This document shows positions 46,693-58,411 of a stretch of 64,000 nucleotides of DNA, piece by piece (positions within the stretch are counted from its first letter, which is position 1; each line of letters opens with the position of its first letter). The position numbers and the translations under genes are program-made. Location of the stretch: NCBI GenBank assembly GCA_036320915.1, contig JAXBDG010000025.1:248001-312000 (forward strand), given 5' to 3'. The DNA is from Linnemannia elongata. Lineage: Eukaryota; Mortierellomycota; Mortierellomycetes; Mortierellales; Mortierellaceae. The notes under the pieces were generated by a model. It did not search any database and was not told the DNA's origin. It was given only the letters and a program-made list of their open reading frames with translations.

Positions 46693-49600
46693 ATGTTCTC
46701 CTCCTTCAAGGAGAAACTCAACACGAGTCTCTCAACCCTGCAGGAGAAGGGCCTCAGCACTACGCTTTCGACCACCTACGCAACCACAAGTCTTGGAACT
46801 GGCCCCGGTCTCGACACAGGGGTACCCGAAACAGGAACAGGACAGACAGCAACGACGCACGTGGTCGTTGATAGTCCAGGAACTGCAGGCACCGAAACAA
46901 CGCCATGTTCGGAACATGGCAACGTTGTCGTCCTCTCTATCGAAACAAAAGACTCGACCTCTCTGGCTTCGCCTCATTCTCCAACGCCATCTGTCAATCA
47001 CCAACAACAACAAGCACCACCACCACCACCACAACAACAACAACAGCAACAACACCATGGCTCCTTTGTATCTATTGCCTCCAGGATCAGCAGCAGTGCT
47101 TCCTCCTCATCCTTGTTCTTCCGTCGTCCCCTACAGTCAACCCGTTCCACAGCTGATCTGATGACCGTTGGTACTTCAACCTTGTCGTCTTCCCCTCTAC
47201 AACCGACCACTACAGGATCACACTACTTTCAGGATTCATCTTCCGGAGTGTCCAGTCCAAACCGCTTAGCCACTCTTGTCCAGAAACTGACGCTCGACCC
47301 ACAGGAGGAAAAGGCCAGCCCGGATGAACTCGACAAGATCCGGGACTTTTACAACCAGCAACAACAACAGCAACCTTCGGGAACCGAGCTCTCGACAGTC
47401 GTGATTGAGAAACTCGAGATCTTGCGGCGTTACGAAGCAAGGTTCCCAGGTGAGAAGAACTCCAACAGTAGCAGCGGCAGCTTCAATAGCCCAGGCTCAA
47501 ACAGCGATAACGGTACTTTAAAAAAGAAAGGGACGCCAAACGAGGAGGATAAGTCTGTTAATAAGGGGGGTGTATCTAAAATGAATCCAAATGAGCACAA
47601 GAGCGAATTAAGGCCGATGAGGAAGAGCCGACTTCCACGAGGCATGCTGCTCCCACCCCTACTCTCTTCCCTTCACCTTCACTTTATCATCGACAATTTA
47701 TTTCGCTGCTACTAAGTCACTCGTTTGGACCCCCCTTTTATTCAGGATGAACAAACTCTCACCCCTCGCTCCTCCCTTCCTTCTTCTTTTCCGTGAACAC
47801 AGACCTTGCAGGCGCATTCAAAAAGATCGTGCAGGAAAAGATCGCTGCGGAGGCTGTCCTCAAGGCATCGACCCCATTGGAAGATTTGGGGGATGTGGAC
47901 GCACTCGAAGCTCACTTGCAAAACATGTCCACCAAGAACGAGGTAAACCGACTGTCCTTCCAGTCTTGAAACTCGGTTCATGCAGACCCCCAAAAAAGTC
48001 AACCCGTGCATTGAACTTACATACGGTAACCCTCATTTAATAGATGTCTATGCAAGAGATCAAGCGTCTCTCCGAGGAACTGAGTCGTAAGTTGGGGAAA
48101 CACTCCCTTTTGGAACCAACGCGCTTTACGACAACCATTATTTACTTACCGGGCAGAGTGTCTCCTTTTACCTTTTACTGTAGGAGCACTCAAGGAATCA
48201 GAGTCGCAAGTCGCCCTCATTGAGACATTGCGCGCGCAACTCATGGTACGTACTGCTCAATACCCCAGTCCTCCTACCCTGAGTATTGCAGACATTGATT
48301 GTTTACGAATCCTACCAAACCGCACCGTGAACCTATAGGATTCTGAGCGAAGCGCTAAGGACAGAGCCTTTACTGAGATCGAGCTTGACATAGAGACCAA
48401 GGTCAACACCTCATTTGATCTATCTGCGGGTTCCCCGCCTTCTGCCCCTGTTACGCCTCCACCTCAGATTGACGGTCTCCCTTCGACAGCCCCTACAACA
48501 CCAGTCGCCTCTAGCACACCTCCGACATCAAAGTCCAAAAAGCCCAAAGATCCTGAGAAGAAGAACCAGGCACTTCGGGAACTCATGACCCGTCTGGAAG
48601 CTGTCCTCAAGGAGAAGAACCAGGCGCAGGAGGATCAAGAGGAAGCTGTCGAACAGGTTAGACAACTCCAGACCAGGCTCGATCAGGAGACCCGGGTCAA
48701 CCAGGATATCACAGCCAAGTTGGACCAGTTGCGAGCCACTATCGCCGAGTTGGAGGAAGTCCGCACAGGACGACTTGCTGGCTCGAACGAGGCTCCGGAG
48801 ACTGGATCGACATTGGCGTTGAACGATGCCATCCAGGCTGCGCGATCAGAAGCTGAAGCTGCTCAGGCGGCCAAGAAAGAGCTCGAGATCAAGTTGGCAA
48901 CCATCCAGAAGGCGCACACAACCCTCCAGGAGTCTATAAGCCAGACTGAGCGGACACTAGAGACGGCCAAGAATCAGATCCGGGAGCTGGGAGATGTCTC
49001 CAAACAACTGCGGACTGCCAAGTTGGAATTGGATGACCTCCAAGAAGAGCTTCAAGAGAAGCAACGGTTACTTAACCTGGAACGTCAATGGCGTGAAGAG
49101 GCAGAGATGAGTCGTGATGCTATACAGCGGAGGCATGATGAGGCTGTCAAGAGTAGTCGACAACTTTTGGAGGAGGCGCAGGAAAAGTCGACTGCGATGG
49201 CGTCAACGGTGGACGCTGCTTTGGCTGCAACTGGCAGGTACAACGAAAAAATCGACTCGCTTCAGTCGACCATCACTCAGTTGGAACAGCGCTTTGCTGT
49301 AGTTGACCGTGTGCGAGTTGAGCTCGAGTATACTTTGGCAGGAAGATCAGATCGCTCATCGGAGATCTTGCTTCTCAACGACAGGATTTCACAGCTTGAA
49401 CACGAGTCACACAGCCAACTACAACAGATCCAAGCATTGGAATTGGAAAAAGAGTCCCTGAACGCCACATTGGCTGACAATGAGGCGACGACAGCCACCA
49501 TCAAAGCTGAACTCGCAGCCGCCGTTGCCGCACGAATCGGTCAGACCACAGCGTCAATGCCGACGACAGATAAAACAGCTGACGCAACTAACACCGCAGA

Positions 49601-52579
49601 TCGTAACCCATCAGCCACGACAATCCAGACTCTGCAGAACAAGATTATGCAACTGGAAGCAGAACTCGAGGCTATGAGTCCAGTCCCATCCCTGAACGAC
49701 CTCAAGAAACTTCACGACGAGCTCAGGTCTGCCAGGCAAGCCAGAGTCGAAGCAGAAGAGACGATCACGGCCCTTCAGATCAAGGTCCAGGCTGCAGCGG
49801 CAGCATCCGAAGCCGCCAAGGAGAGCGATACAACCATTAGTCTTGAGGAGCTCTCGTCCCTAAAACAAGAGCGTGCAGAATTGTCGGAGAAACTGACACG
49901 GTTGGAGAGATTGCACCAGGGATTTGAGCGGTCTTCGTCAGAGCGGATCCACACACTGGAACAGGAACTTGCTGTCTTACTGGAACAAAAGGCGGTGCTG
50001 GAGGCTCAAGTCCAGGAGCAGTCTGATCTTCTCATCCGAGAGAAGGAGAAGGAGAAGGAACTAGAACAAGCCCGCGTTGCGGAGGGGATCGATCGAGTGA
50101 CGCTTGAGTTGGCCGCTGTGAGGACGGCGGAGCGGTTTGCAAGCAGCAAGGTGACCGAGTTGGCCAAGGAGAGAGACTTGGTCGCTGAAAAGGTGGTCAA
50201 GCTGGAGAAGCATCTAGAGAAGCTGAAAGAGTGTAAGGTCGGGCAGGAGCAGAGCTTGACCGGTCGCATCCAGGAGCTAACACTAGAGAAGGAAGCCCTG
50301 AAGAAACATGTAGAGACCCTTCAATTGGAACTCGAACAACTCAACTCTCAGTCGGAGAAGAATGAGAAGGAAAGGGCGGACGAACAGACAAGGGTGTCAG
50401 AAGAGCGGGACAGGACCGTTGCCAGGGTGACCGGGTTGGAGTTGGATTTACAGGCCACCACAGCAGCATCCAATGCTGTTCCATCTGCGCGTCAAGAACA
50501 AGACAAAAACGAGAGCATGGAAAATGACAAGGAGCTATTGGCGCAGCTGATGTTGGAGCTCAAGACAAAGTCCAAGAAGCTCGCCATCGCACAGGAACAA
50601 GCCCAGGTCCAGCGAACGATGCATGCCGACAAGATTGCCCAACTCTCCGGTCAGATTCAAGCCCTGAAGTCCGAGCGGAATTCCTTGCTGCAGCCCAAGA
50701 CGGAGCTCGAGTCACAGCTTGCAGAGATGACAGAAAAGGTCCAGAGTCTGGAGCAGCAAGTCAAGGTCATGGAGGAGGATGCTGAGCGCTTATTGCTGGC
50801 CAAGACGGAAGCTCAGGAACAAGTATCGGGCCTTCAAGAGCGGATCAACGCCTTTGGACTGCGAGAGCGCGACTTGAAGGACGCCCTTGCGTTGGCCAAG
50901 GAGACGATGCATCACCGTGACGAGGATCTGTCGTTGACACAGAAGCAACTGAAGAAGGCGGAGAGTGAGTTGGAGAAAACTGTGCAAAGACTGGCCAAGT
51001 TCGATCAGGCGAAAAAGACTTTGGAGGAGGAATATGCCGCGTTCAAGAGTACTGCCTCCAGGAACCAGCAAGAGGCCAAGACCCAGGCCAGCCTTGCTGC
51101 CAATCAACAGTCTACAATATCAAAAGAGCTCCAGCGTTTGAAGGCGACGCAAGTCAAGACTCTGCAGGAGAGAGACCAGTTACAGAAGGACAGAAACCTG
51201 ATGGTACAGGACAAGGAAGTGAGTCAGAAGGAACTCGAGCGGAAACAGGCAGAACTGGAGACCCTGAAGCGTATGCACGAGTCGGCTGAGATCCAGATGC
51301 GCGAGTATCAGAGTCAATTGGCGGAGGCCCGAAATCGAGTTGATACACTTGAGGAGCTGACATCGATAGCAAAGCGGGTGGCTGAGACCAAGGTGGCTGA
51401 GCTGGAACAACTCAAGGTCAAGAGTGCCGAGTCTGAAAAGGAGTTTGTCAGAGCCAAGAACCAACTGAGGACCAAGGACGAGGAGTGCCGTGCACAAAAG
51501 GACAAGTTCAGGTCTGAGATGGAAGAGACGCGGCGGGTTCTTGGAAATGAGATTGCGGAATTGACTGAACAGCTAGAGAAGAACAACCAGGATACCATAG
51601 AGCTGCGGAAGTTGAGTGTACAGCAAGGCGAGGAGCTGGATGAGACGAAGTCTAAATTGGAGAGGCAGGAGACTCTGGTGAAGACCCTGGAACAGGAGGC
51701 GGAGAAAATCAAGCTGCGAAAGCTGGATCTTGAGCAGGAACTTGTGAGTTGAATAGTTTTGCTATGTTATTATTGGCGTTTTCGTGTGAGTGTGAGTGAT
51801 TTCTAATGTTCAATGGTGTCAATCTTACTGGTGAATAGCAACACGTCAAGGATCTGGAAGAGACTATGGCAAAGGACCGGGCTGAACACTCGACCATTGT
51901 TGACGACTACAAGATGCGGGAAGGCCATTTGCGAACCGTCAACAAGGTAAAATGAGCAACCTGACACAAAAATACCATGTGTGCGTGTATTTACATAGAA
52001 AGGACTTTATGCAGACAGTAGAGTACTGACATACTCTCTTTTCTTGCTTTCACCGATGTGTTTTTTATGGCCTTTTTGTAGACTTTGAAAGAAGAGGTGC
52101 GCAAGCTGCAGAAACTAGGGCTTGGCTCACCATTGCCATCACCAACATCACCCCACGCGCCTTACAACTCTCAGAGTAATATACCCAGCACACCAACACC
52201 AGTAACGCCACGACCAAGAGCCGCTGGTGGAGGAGGAGGACCACAGCCCCTTGGTAGAGCACAAACGATGGCTCTGCCTGTCACGCCAAGGTGGTCGTCA
52301 CCGAATCAGCCCCATTCTACGCCTGATGACGATGTCAATGTCGAGTATCTCAAGAACGTCCTTCTCAACTTTATGGAGCACAAAGAGCGCCGCGTAAGTA
52401 TCCCCATCCTGTATTTTCTTGAGGTTGAATTACTTTGAATGAATAATGGCAAGGATGAATGATGCTGACTTGCTTGGATACGTATTACTATTTGAAATTA
52501 GCAACAATTGATCCCAGTAGTGGCGCAGATGCTTCGATTGTCGTCGGACGAGACCAAGCGGTTTTCGAAGGTTGTCTAA
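46693..52579 (+). CDS. GRIP-domain golgin (coiled-coil Golgi tether)
   Basis: Eight exons assemble in phase: 46693-47449, 47803-47942, 48044-48086, 48184-48245, 48339-51743, 51839-51946, 52082-52393 and 52502-52579 (1634 residues). The N-terminus (MFSSFKEKLNTSLSTLQEKG) is followed by a Ser/Gln/Pro-rich stretch. The segment ILRRYEARFP joins to DLAGAFKKIVQEKIAAEA and STPLEDLGDVDALEAHL through the first intron, and coiled coil begins there. Exon 5 (1135 codons) is almost entirely heptad-rich, Glu/Lys/Gln/Leu coiled coil. The last two exons make a GRIP domain: VNVEYLKNVLLNFMEHKERR joined to QQLIPVVAQMLRLSSDE, with the conserved Tyr. Family knowledge: GRIP domains bind Arl1-GTP on the trans-Golgi (yeast Imh1, human golgin-245), and the coil captures vesicles. 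I chose the GTGAGA donor at 47450 over a later GTACTT (47514) because it restores the FPDLAGAF family motif. The small exons were placed by frame and GT/AG only. Confidence 0.9.
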
Positions 52580-53130
52580 GATACGCATCCCATGATTCCG
52601 ATCCATGTCCATATACCCTGTTTTTTTTGTGAATATACGTTGTCCTTAATTTTATCCATGCACATTTAGTCGTGACAGCAAAAAAAGAAAGCAAAACACC
52701 TTTTCAGAGACTGAGACTGAGACTGAGACTGATTGAGCCCCTCCCTCCCCCCTTGATCTCGCCTTAATGTGCCCCTTATTCAACTTCCACTCCCCTCGCA
52801 CTTTCAACCACTCACTCATTCTCTCACTCTCCTTTCTTCTTTGCCTTCCATTCCGACCCTCCTCCTCCTCCTCCTCCTCCTCCTCCTCTCATAACCCCTC
52901 GCACCCAACTTCATCAACACACTCTCTCTTCCCTCTTCCTCTTCATCACGCCCACATCAGCAACCACCCATACACATCATCTTCCCCCTCCTGTCCATCA
53001 TCCCCCCCTCCCACAAACTAACAAACCATATAACACCAACACCAACACTACCTGGCCTGACACCAAGCTGTCTCCCTAAAACAACCAACCCTCTTGCACG
53101 CTCGTCCTTTCAATCAAAACAGCCACAATC
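52580..53130 (+). promoter_or_regulatory. Upstream region of the phosducin-like gene
   Basis: CT-rich leader including a (CTC)n run at 52858-52886 and a CAACACCAACACCAACAC segment before the start at 53131. It also holds the golgin 3' UTR. There is a short GACTGA repeat at 52709-52732. Confidence 0.55.
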
Positions 53131-54762
53131 ATGGCCCTTCAAGAAGCAAAGGCGATGGGATTGGACCTAATGCCTGACCCAGAGACGTTCGCAAACCCAC
53201 CCCGTGACCTCCAGAACCAGAACCAGCGAGCAAAATACCTGTACGATAGCAACCTTCCCGAGGACTGGGGCTCGACCGCATCTGAATCCGGCGATGACGA
53301 TGTCGACAACCTTAACGACGACGAGGAGCTGGCTCAGTATATGCTCGAGACCGGCGGGCTGACAGACAGGGAGGTCGATAGGTTGGATGGCAAGACTTCC
53401 AACCGGTTGGGCGTTCGGGACTCGACTGCTGCTAGTGGGATGGGAGCGAGTGGACCCAACGGACAAAAGAACTATCCGGAACGAGAGACAGGCGCCAATA
53501 CAGGACCTAAGGGCGTGCTTGCCGACCAAAAGTACCATCAACAGCAGCAGCTCCAGGAACGGCTCTCAAACCGGCAGGCATATAACGCCCGCATGTTGGC
53601 CAAGGCACCCACCACAACTACCTTTCGAGAGGACCAAGCCCGAGAGCGCCGGGATAAGAAGGCCCAGGGTCTGCTGGATAGTGATGTTGAGGCTGAGGTG
53701 GATAAGGAAGAGGAGGATGCAGAAGAGAAAGCTATCCTGGAGAGAATTCGGGGTAATCGCCTCAAAGACATGTCGTGGGCTGCTCAGAAGAACGCTGCTG
53801 GCGCTCCTGGAGGCGCTGGTGGGAAGAAGGTGTTTGGGTCGTTGATGGAGATGAATGCTGCCCAGTACGTGTCTGCCATCGACTCTGAGAAGAAGGATGT
53901 GACCGTTGTCATCCACATCTATAGCGAGGTAAGGACCATCGTTAATGAAAAAAGGACAAGTGAAATGCGTTTGTTATGGTTTTTTTTGTGCTGCTCAACT
54001 CTATGCACAAACGTGTGACAAACCCGCTTCTCCTTTCATGCCGTTTATTAATTTTTCTTTTTTTTTCCCCTACGACACGTCATTGGCGCGCACATGCATA
54101 CACGTCGGGACACACACAAAATCCACAATCCCAGTTCAACCCTACATCCAAAAAATTGGACGGTTGCCTAATCCAGCTGGCAGGACGATACGCAACCACA
54201 AAGTTCATTCGGATCAAGGCGCAAGAAGTCGACTTTGACGAAGAAGTCTGTCCCACCGTCCTCGTCTACCGTGCCGGCGATCTCATTGCCAATCTTGTTA
54301 TGATCTCTTATGAGTTGTCCGAGGACTTTGACAGCTCAGAGCTTGAAGAGCTCCTGACCAAGTAAGCTTCTCACTTAGAACAAAATGTTCTCTCCTAGAG
54401 CTGCTGTTCGTTTTTCTTTGTAATATCTTGTATGTCGCCGAAGCCTAATATGAAGCGCTGTCATTTATGATGAACACCACCTTAGACATAAGGTTATTTC
54501 GCCACACGACCAGTGCCAGCGAGAGACATCGTTCTTTGATACATCGCTCGATTTGGACGTATTGAACGCACAGCTGGGAGACTTGAATATGATGGGTATG
54601 GGTTTTGGAGGTGTAGGATTAGGTCACTCATCATCATCAACAGGGGGAGGAGGAGGTTTGAGCCGCCGTGGTATCTTGAGTGGCAATGTCAAAGAGTTCA
54701 GATACCAGGACGATGACGATGACGATGAAGCCGATCGTGATTATGATGAGGCGGAATACTAG
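53131..54762 (+). CDS. Phosducin-like protein (G-beta-gamma / CCT co-chaperone)
   Basis: Three exons, 53131-53928, 54135-54361 and 54486-54762, give 433 residues. The N-terminal half is acidic and helical: LPEDWGSTASESG, DDEELAQYMLETGG, a QQQQLQERLSNRQAYN segment, then DVEAEVDKEEEDAEEKAILERIRGNR cut by basic clusters. The C-terminal half is a thioredoxin-like phosducin domain: KDVTVVIHIYSE joined to FNPTSKKLDGCLIQLAGRY, TKFIRIKAQEVDFDE, CPTVLVYRAGDLIANLVMIS, then a helix SELEELLTKHKVI. It has no redox CxxC. The tail is Gly-rich and ends in an acidic DDDDDEADRDYDEAEY. Family knowledge: phosducin-like proteins work with the CCT chaperonin to assemble G-beta-gamma dimers. This one is of the PhLP1 type by length and acidic tail, but the subtype call is tentative. 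A decayed tandem copy lies 1.1 kb downstream. Confidence 0.88.
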
Positions 54763-55870
54763 CCTTTTTCTCGTGAGGGGCAGGTATCGCCAGTAATGCT
54801 CTCACATTCCGTAAGAAACAGTGTGAAAACAGATAAACAACGTGTGGGAATTGTATCCAAGGCCTTTGCTTCTACCTCGCCTTGCGGGGTTGGGCTATGC
54901 CCTCCCTCTTCTCTTTCCGATCTCTTGCCTTATCATACCATCTCCCTGTCCTTGGTGCTCGCAATCCACTTTTCTTCTTCCATTTTTCATCACTTTGCTG
55001 TGTCCTCTGCCCTTCTTCCTTATTCTCTCTCTCCCTCTCACCAATCACTCACGCAAACCACTTCTGCCTCCAGCATATTGGTCGCAGTCAACTATATATC
55101 CCCTTTGCTCATCCCCTCCTTCCTTCTTCATTCCTGCCTCACTTCTTGCCCCTCATCATATTCCTCTTTTTCCTTCTTTTTCTGTATGTGTGTGTACCTT
55201 TTTTTGAGTCTGGGACACTTGACATTCGTTCCTTTCGGCTGTTGACCTGACAGGATACGTCATCACGTGATCTCGAACGCTTCTGCTACCTTGTCATGCA
55301 TTGGGCACTATGTCGAGAAGAGGTGTGAAAAAAGATGGCATCGATGAAGATCAGAGGATGGTTGAAAATGGTTCTGATCATACTCTCAAATGAAGACCTT
55401 GCTAATGTGACCGAAGGTGTTGAATGAGCTCATGTTCATGGCTCATATGCCCAAGTCGTCAACCACAAAGCTTAATTTTCATTTGGTAGCAAGCAAGCAA
55501 TGGTATGTGGTTAAGCTCTTTGACACAAGGATCCTTAACAGCCAACAACAAACCCACCATACTCCACCCTCCCCCGCTCTCTTTCTCTTTCATATCGTCT
55601 TTTCCCCCCGCCTCTTCTCATCCCTCTTCCTCATCCTCCTTCCCCTTTTCGTGTCCCTCTTCCTATATTTATTCGCAGGACGGGGCGTTGTCCTTGAATA
55701 TGCACAAAACAATAAAGAAGCACGCCTTTCTCTACCTTCGAACCCTCCTTCTCCTTTGCCTCCCTCCTTCTCCCTAATTCCAGTCTTGTAACGTTACTTA
55801 TTTATTCTCTTGCCCGTTTTATGTTGCTCAACTATACGTCTCCTCGTCTGTCTATAAGTACGGCACCATA
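54763..55870. other. Spacer between the phosducin-like gene and its decayed copy
   Basis: Two CT-rich blocks (54900-55200 and 55555-55790) look like leaders. The second may be the copied promoter of the pseudogene. The ORFs here are low-complexity translations. No independent gene is supported. Confidence 0.5.
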
Positions 55871-56943
55871 AGGACGTTAGCAAATCCACCTCGCGCGACC
55901 TCTACAACCAAACCGGCGCGCAAAATGTTTGGGCAACAGCAACCTTCCCGAGGGTTAGAGCTCAGCAGTATCCGAATGTGGAGAAGACGATGTCGAGAAC
56001 CCTAACGACGACAAAGAACTGACTCTGCATATGCTCGAAATCGGTGGACTGACCGACGGAGGAGTGGTTGGGTGGCTTATTTTTAACCATTTTGTTATCC
56101 TGAACGCAACTGTTGCTTATGGATGGGTGTCAGTAGACCCAACGGACAAAGAGAGACAGACACCAATGCAGGACCCAAGGACGTGCTTGCCGACCAAAGG
56201 TACTATCAACAGCAGCAGCTCCGGGAACGGCTCTCAAACCAGCAGGCATACAATGACCACATGTTGGCCAATGCACCTACAGCGACTACCTGTCGAGACC
56301 AAGCACGAGAGCGACTGATGGATGAGGGGCTGGCTACATTCCAGATAACTTAAGTGGAACGAAGGGAAAGGAGCAGAGTGACACTGATGAGAAAGCCATC
56401 CTGGAGAAGATTGGGGCGGTCGGCTCAACGATATTGTCGTGCGCTTTTCGGAGGAACACTTCTGGTGCTCCTGGGGGCGTGTTGAGGAAGATGAACATTT
56501 CCTCTGAGGAGAAGGATCTTATCATTGCTATCCACATTTGCAGCGAGGTAAGTTCAATCGAAAAACAAATAAAAGAAGTGGTGGATTATGTTTAGTATTT
56601 TTTGCTCCGTCAACTCTGTCGTGAGAAGTGCTATTTGTTCATTTAGAGCACTGCTCCTTTTTCTTGTTTCGGCACCCCCTGTCCGTCATCATTGGCATGT
56701 TCAGATATTGCAAAAAACCAGCCCAATCCCGCATCCGGAAAGGGACAAATACTTAATCCAGTTGGCAGGACGATATGTAACCTCAAGCTTCATTCGGATC
56801 AAGGCATGAGTAGTCGACTTTAACGAAGAAGTCTGCTCCTGCTCCGCCACCCTTGTCTACTGTGCCAGCGACCTTGCTATAATCACCTATAAGGCTTTGG
56901 AAGACTTTGGTAGCATAGACCTTGAATAGCTTCTGACCCTGCA
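55871..56943 (+). pseudogene. Decayed tandem copy of the phosducin-like gene
   Basis: The DNA follows the parent gene in order. The CCACC/GACCTC segment near 55890 matches 53200. CAACCTTCCCGAGG (55943) and GACGATGTCGA (55987) match the acidic region. The QQQQLRERLSNQQAYN stretch is at about 56200, CATTTGCAGCGAGGTAAG (56536) matches the exon 1 donor, CAGTTGGCAGGACGATATG (56758) matches exon 2, and GAAGTCTG (56827) is followed by the C-terminal helix to about 56940. Because the intron is retained, the copy arose by DNA duplication, not by retroposition. Frameshifts, stops (for example near 56350 and 56808) and a large internal deletion before IRGNR prevent any long product. The third exon has no clear match. 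Confidence 0.85.
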
Positions 56944-57691
56944 AGTCTCCATTTCTCGTTCTCTTATAGAACGTTTGTTCATGTTGCCGGGGCTTAAGAC
57001 GACGTTGCTCATTTTTTTAATGACACCACATCCCTCACAGTTGTGCTGGGGTGCCAGCTTAACTAATCCAGCCATTAAAAGAGGAAAGGAGGCGCCAGCC
57101 GCTGGTAGGGACCAGCATGCCTACAATTGCACAACAGGGTCGCATAAATAGCTTGGAGCTGCCGCCCCTGACCAGCCTCCCGTATCCGATGGGCCCTCTC
57201 CTGGTCGACAGTCTCCCTTTCTTTCAATCAGGCACAAGGCAATTCCAGCGTGAAAATGCTGCACAAGTCTCTCAAACCTTCACTCAGATCCTTTTCGGCA
57301 AATTGATTCGTGGCCTTAGAGTGCTACATTCTGTAGGCTCCCTTTTCTTGTTGATACTTGCATTCTTTTTTTCATGCTGCGATCCCTTTGGTCTTCTTGC
57401 ACTCGACCGTCGCCTTGCAGTGCACACTCCACATCTCTCTCTGACCAAAACTTCTCGTTCACGCACACACATTGTCTAGCCAGCTGTGATGCGATACTTG
57501 GTCCACCCCTTGGTCAGGAATGCTTGGGTCAGGCCGTAGTAGATATTCACCGTGGTTCATCCACTCGATGCCTCTTGCTCCCCTCCATCTTCATCATCGA
57601 TCAGTAACTCCTCCTCACCGTACTGTCCTCTCTCCAGCAACCGCTGTCAGTCCTTATGCTATATTTTGGCCATGTTCTCGATCCCCAGTCC
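56944..57691. other. Spacer between the pseudogene and mobile-element copy 1
   Basis: A plus-strand frame at 57117-57479 (120 codons, beginning MPTIAQQGRINSLELPP) has a plausible start but no recognised domain, and its second half is low complexity. At 57541-57554 the string GATATTCACCG also occurs in the small ORF of element copy 2 (60843), which is weak evidence of element sequence here. Otherwise nothing is recognisable. Confidence 0.35.
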
Positions 57692-58411
57692 ATGCTCGCA
57701 GTGCATATACCTGCCAAGAAGGTCTTTGCCTACTGCTATTGGTGGAACTCGGTGACATCCAAAAAGTATGGATACATGTGGAAGAACGTTGGATCCAAAC
57801 TTGTTCCCCTGCTGCTGGCCAACTACTCTTTCAACGACAGGCCTCTCCATTACATCAAGGTCAAGGCAGATGACGCTGGAGAGGTGGAGATTATCAGCGA
57901 GAAAGTCTATGGGAGGGAATCTGGATGTACAGCCATGACATTGGTGGCTGGTAAGACCAAAGGCATGTCTCCCTGTCGAGACGCCTGTGAGGGACTTGTC
58001 TACGAGTTCTCGGAGGTTGGCATTGTGGAGCATAAGAATATCTCCATTGGGTGGCCCGAGAAGAAGCATAGCAAGAAGATCAGGCCATTAGCAGTACTTG
58101 ATGAGAAGCCTACATCTGATAGCCATGAAGAATATGTCCAGTGGATGAAGAAGCCGCACCCCACCTTGTTTACTGCTGATTACAACATCCTTGTTCCAGG
58201 TACATATACAGAATACACCGTTGTTGCCGCAGGGTTGGCAGATTTCCGGGGAAACAGCTACTGGCATTTGGTCACCCACTGTGGCCTCAAGGTCAAGGCT
58301 GGAAAGTCCCTTGAAGGCATCTGGGAAAGATGGAGAGGCCAATACAAAGGAAACCTTGGCAGGGTTCTCATACACAAAATCCCCAAGATGAGAGAGGTAT
58401 GTCTGACGTGA
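57692..58411 (+). pseudogene. C-terminal remnant of the element's unknown (Rep-like) ORF
   Basis: The frame from 57692 (MLAVHIPAKKVFAYC) to the stop at 58411 aligns residue by residue with the C-terminal 240 residues of the copy 2 ORF: WWNSVTSKKYGYMW, LLANYSFNDRPLHYIKVKA, VYGRESGC, ISIGWPEKKHSKK, RPLAVL, GNSYWHLVTHCGLKVKAGKS and IPKM. It reads TGG TGG where copy 2 has TGG TGA, so this copy preserves the ancestral sense codon. The last residues differ (REVCLT here, a longer tail in copy 2). An upstream ATG at 57656 extends the frame into unrelated DNA. The N-terminal part, with the possible initiator motifs, is missing, so a functional product is unlikely. Confidence 0.75.

Noticed and set aside
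47450..47520. Alternative longer first exon of the golgin using a GTACTT donor at 47514
   Set aside because: It is also in frame, but the earlier GTGAGA donor matches consensus better and restores the FPDLAGAF family segment.
57541..57560. Remnant of the small element ORF upstream of copy 1
   Set aside because: Only about 11-14 matching bases (GATATTCACCG). Too short to support an extended element.
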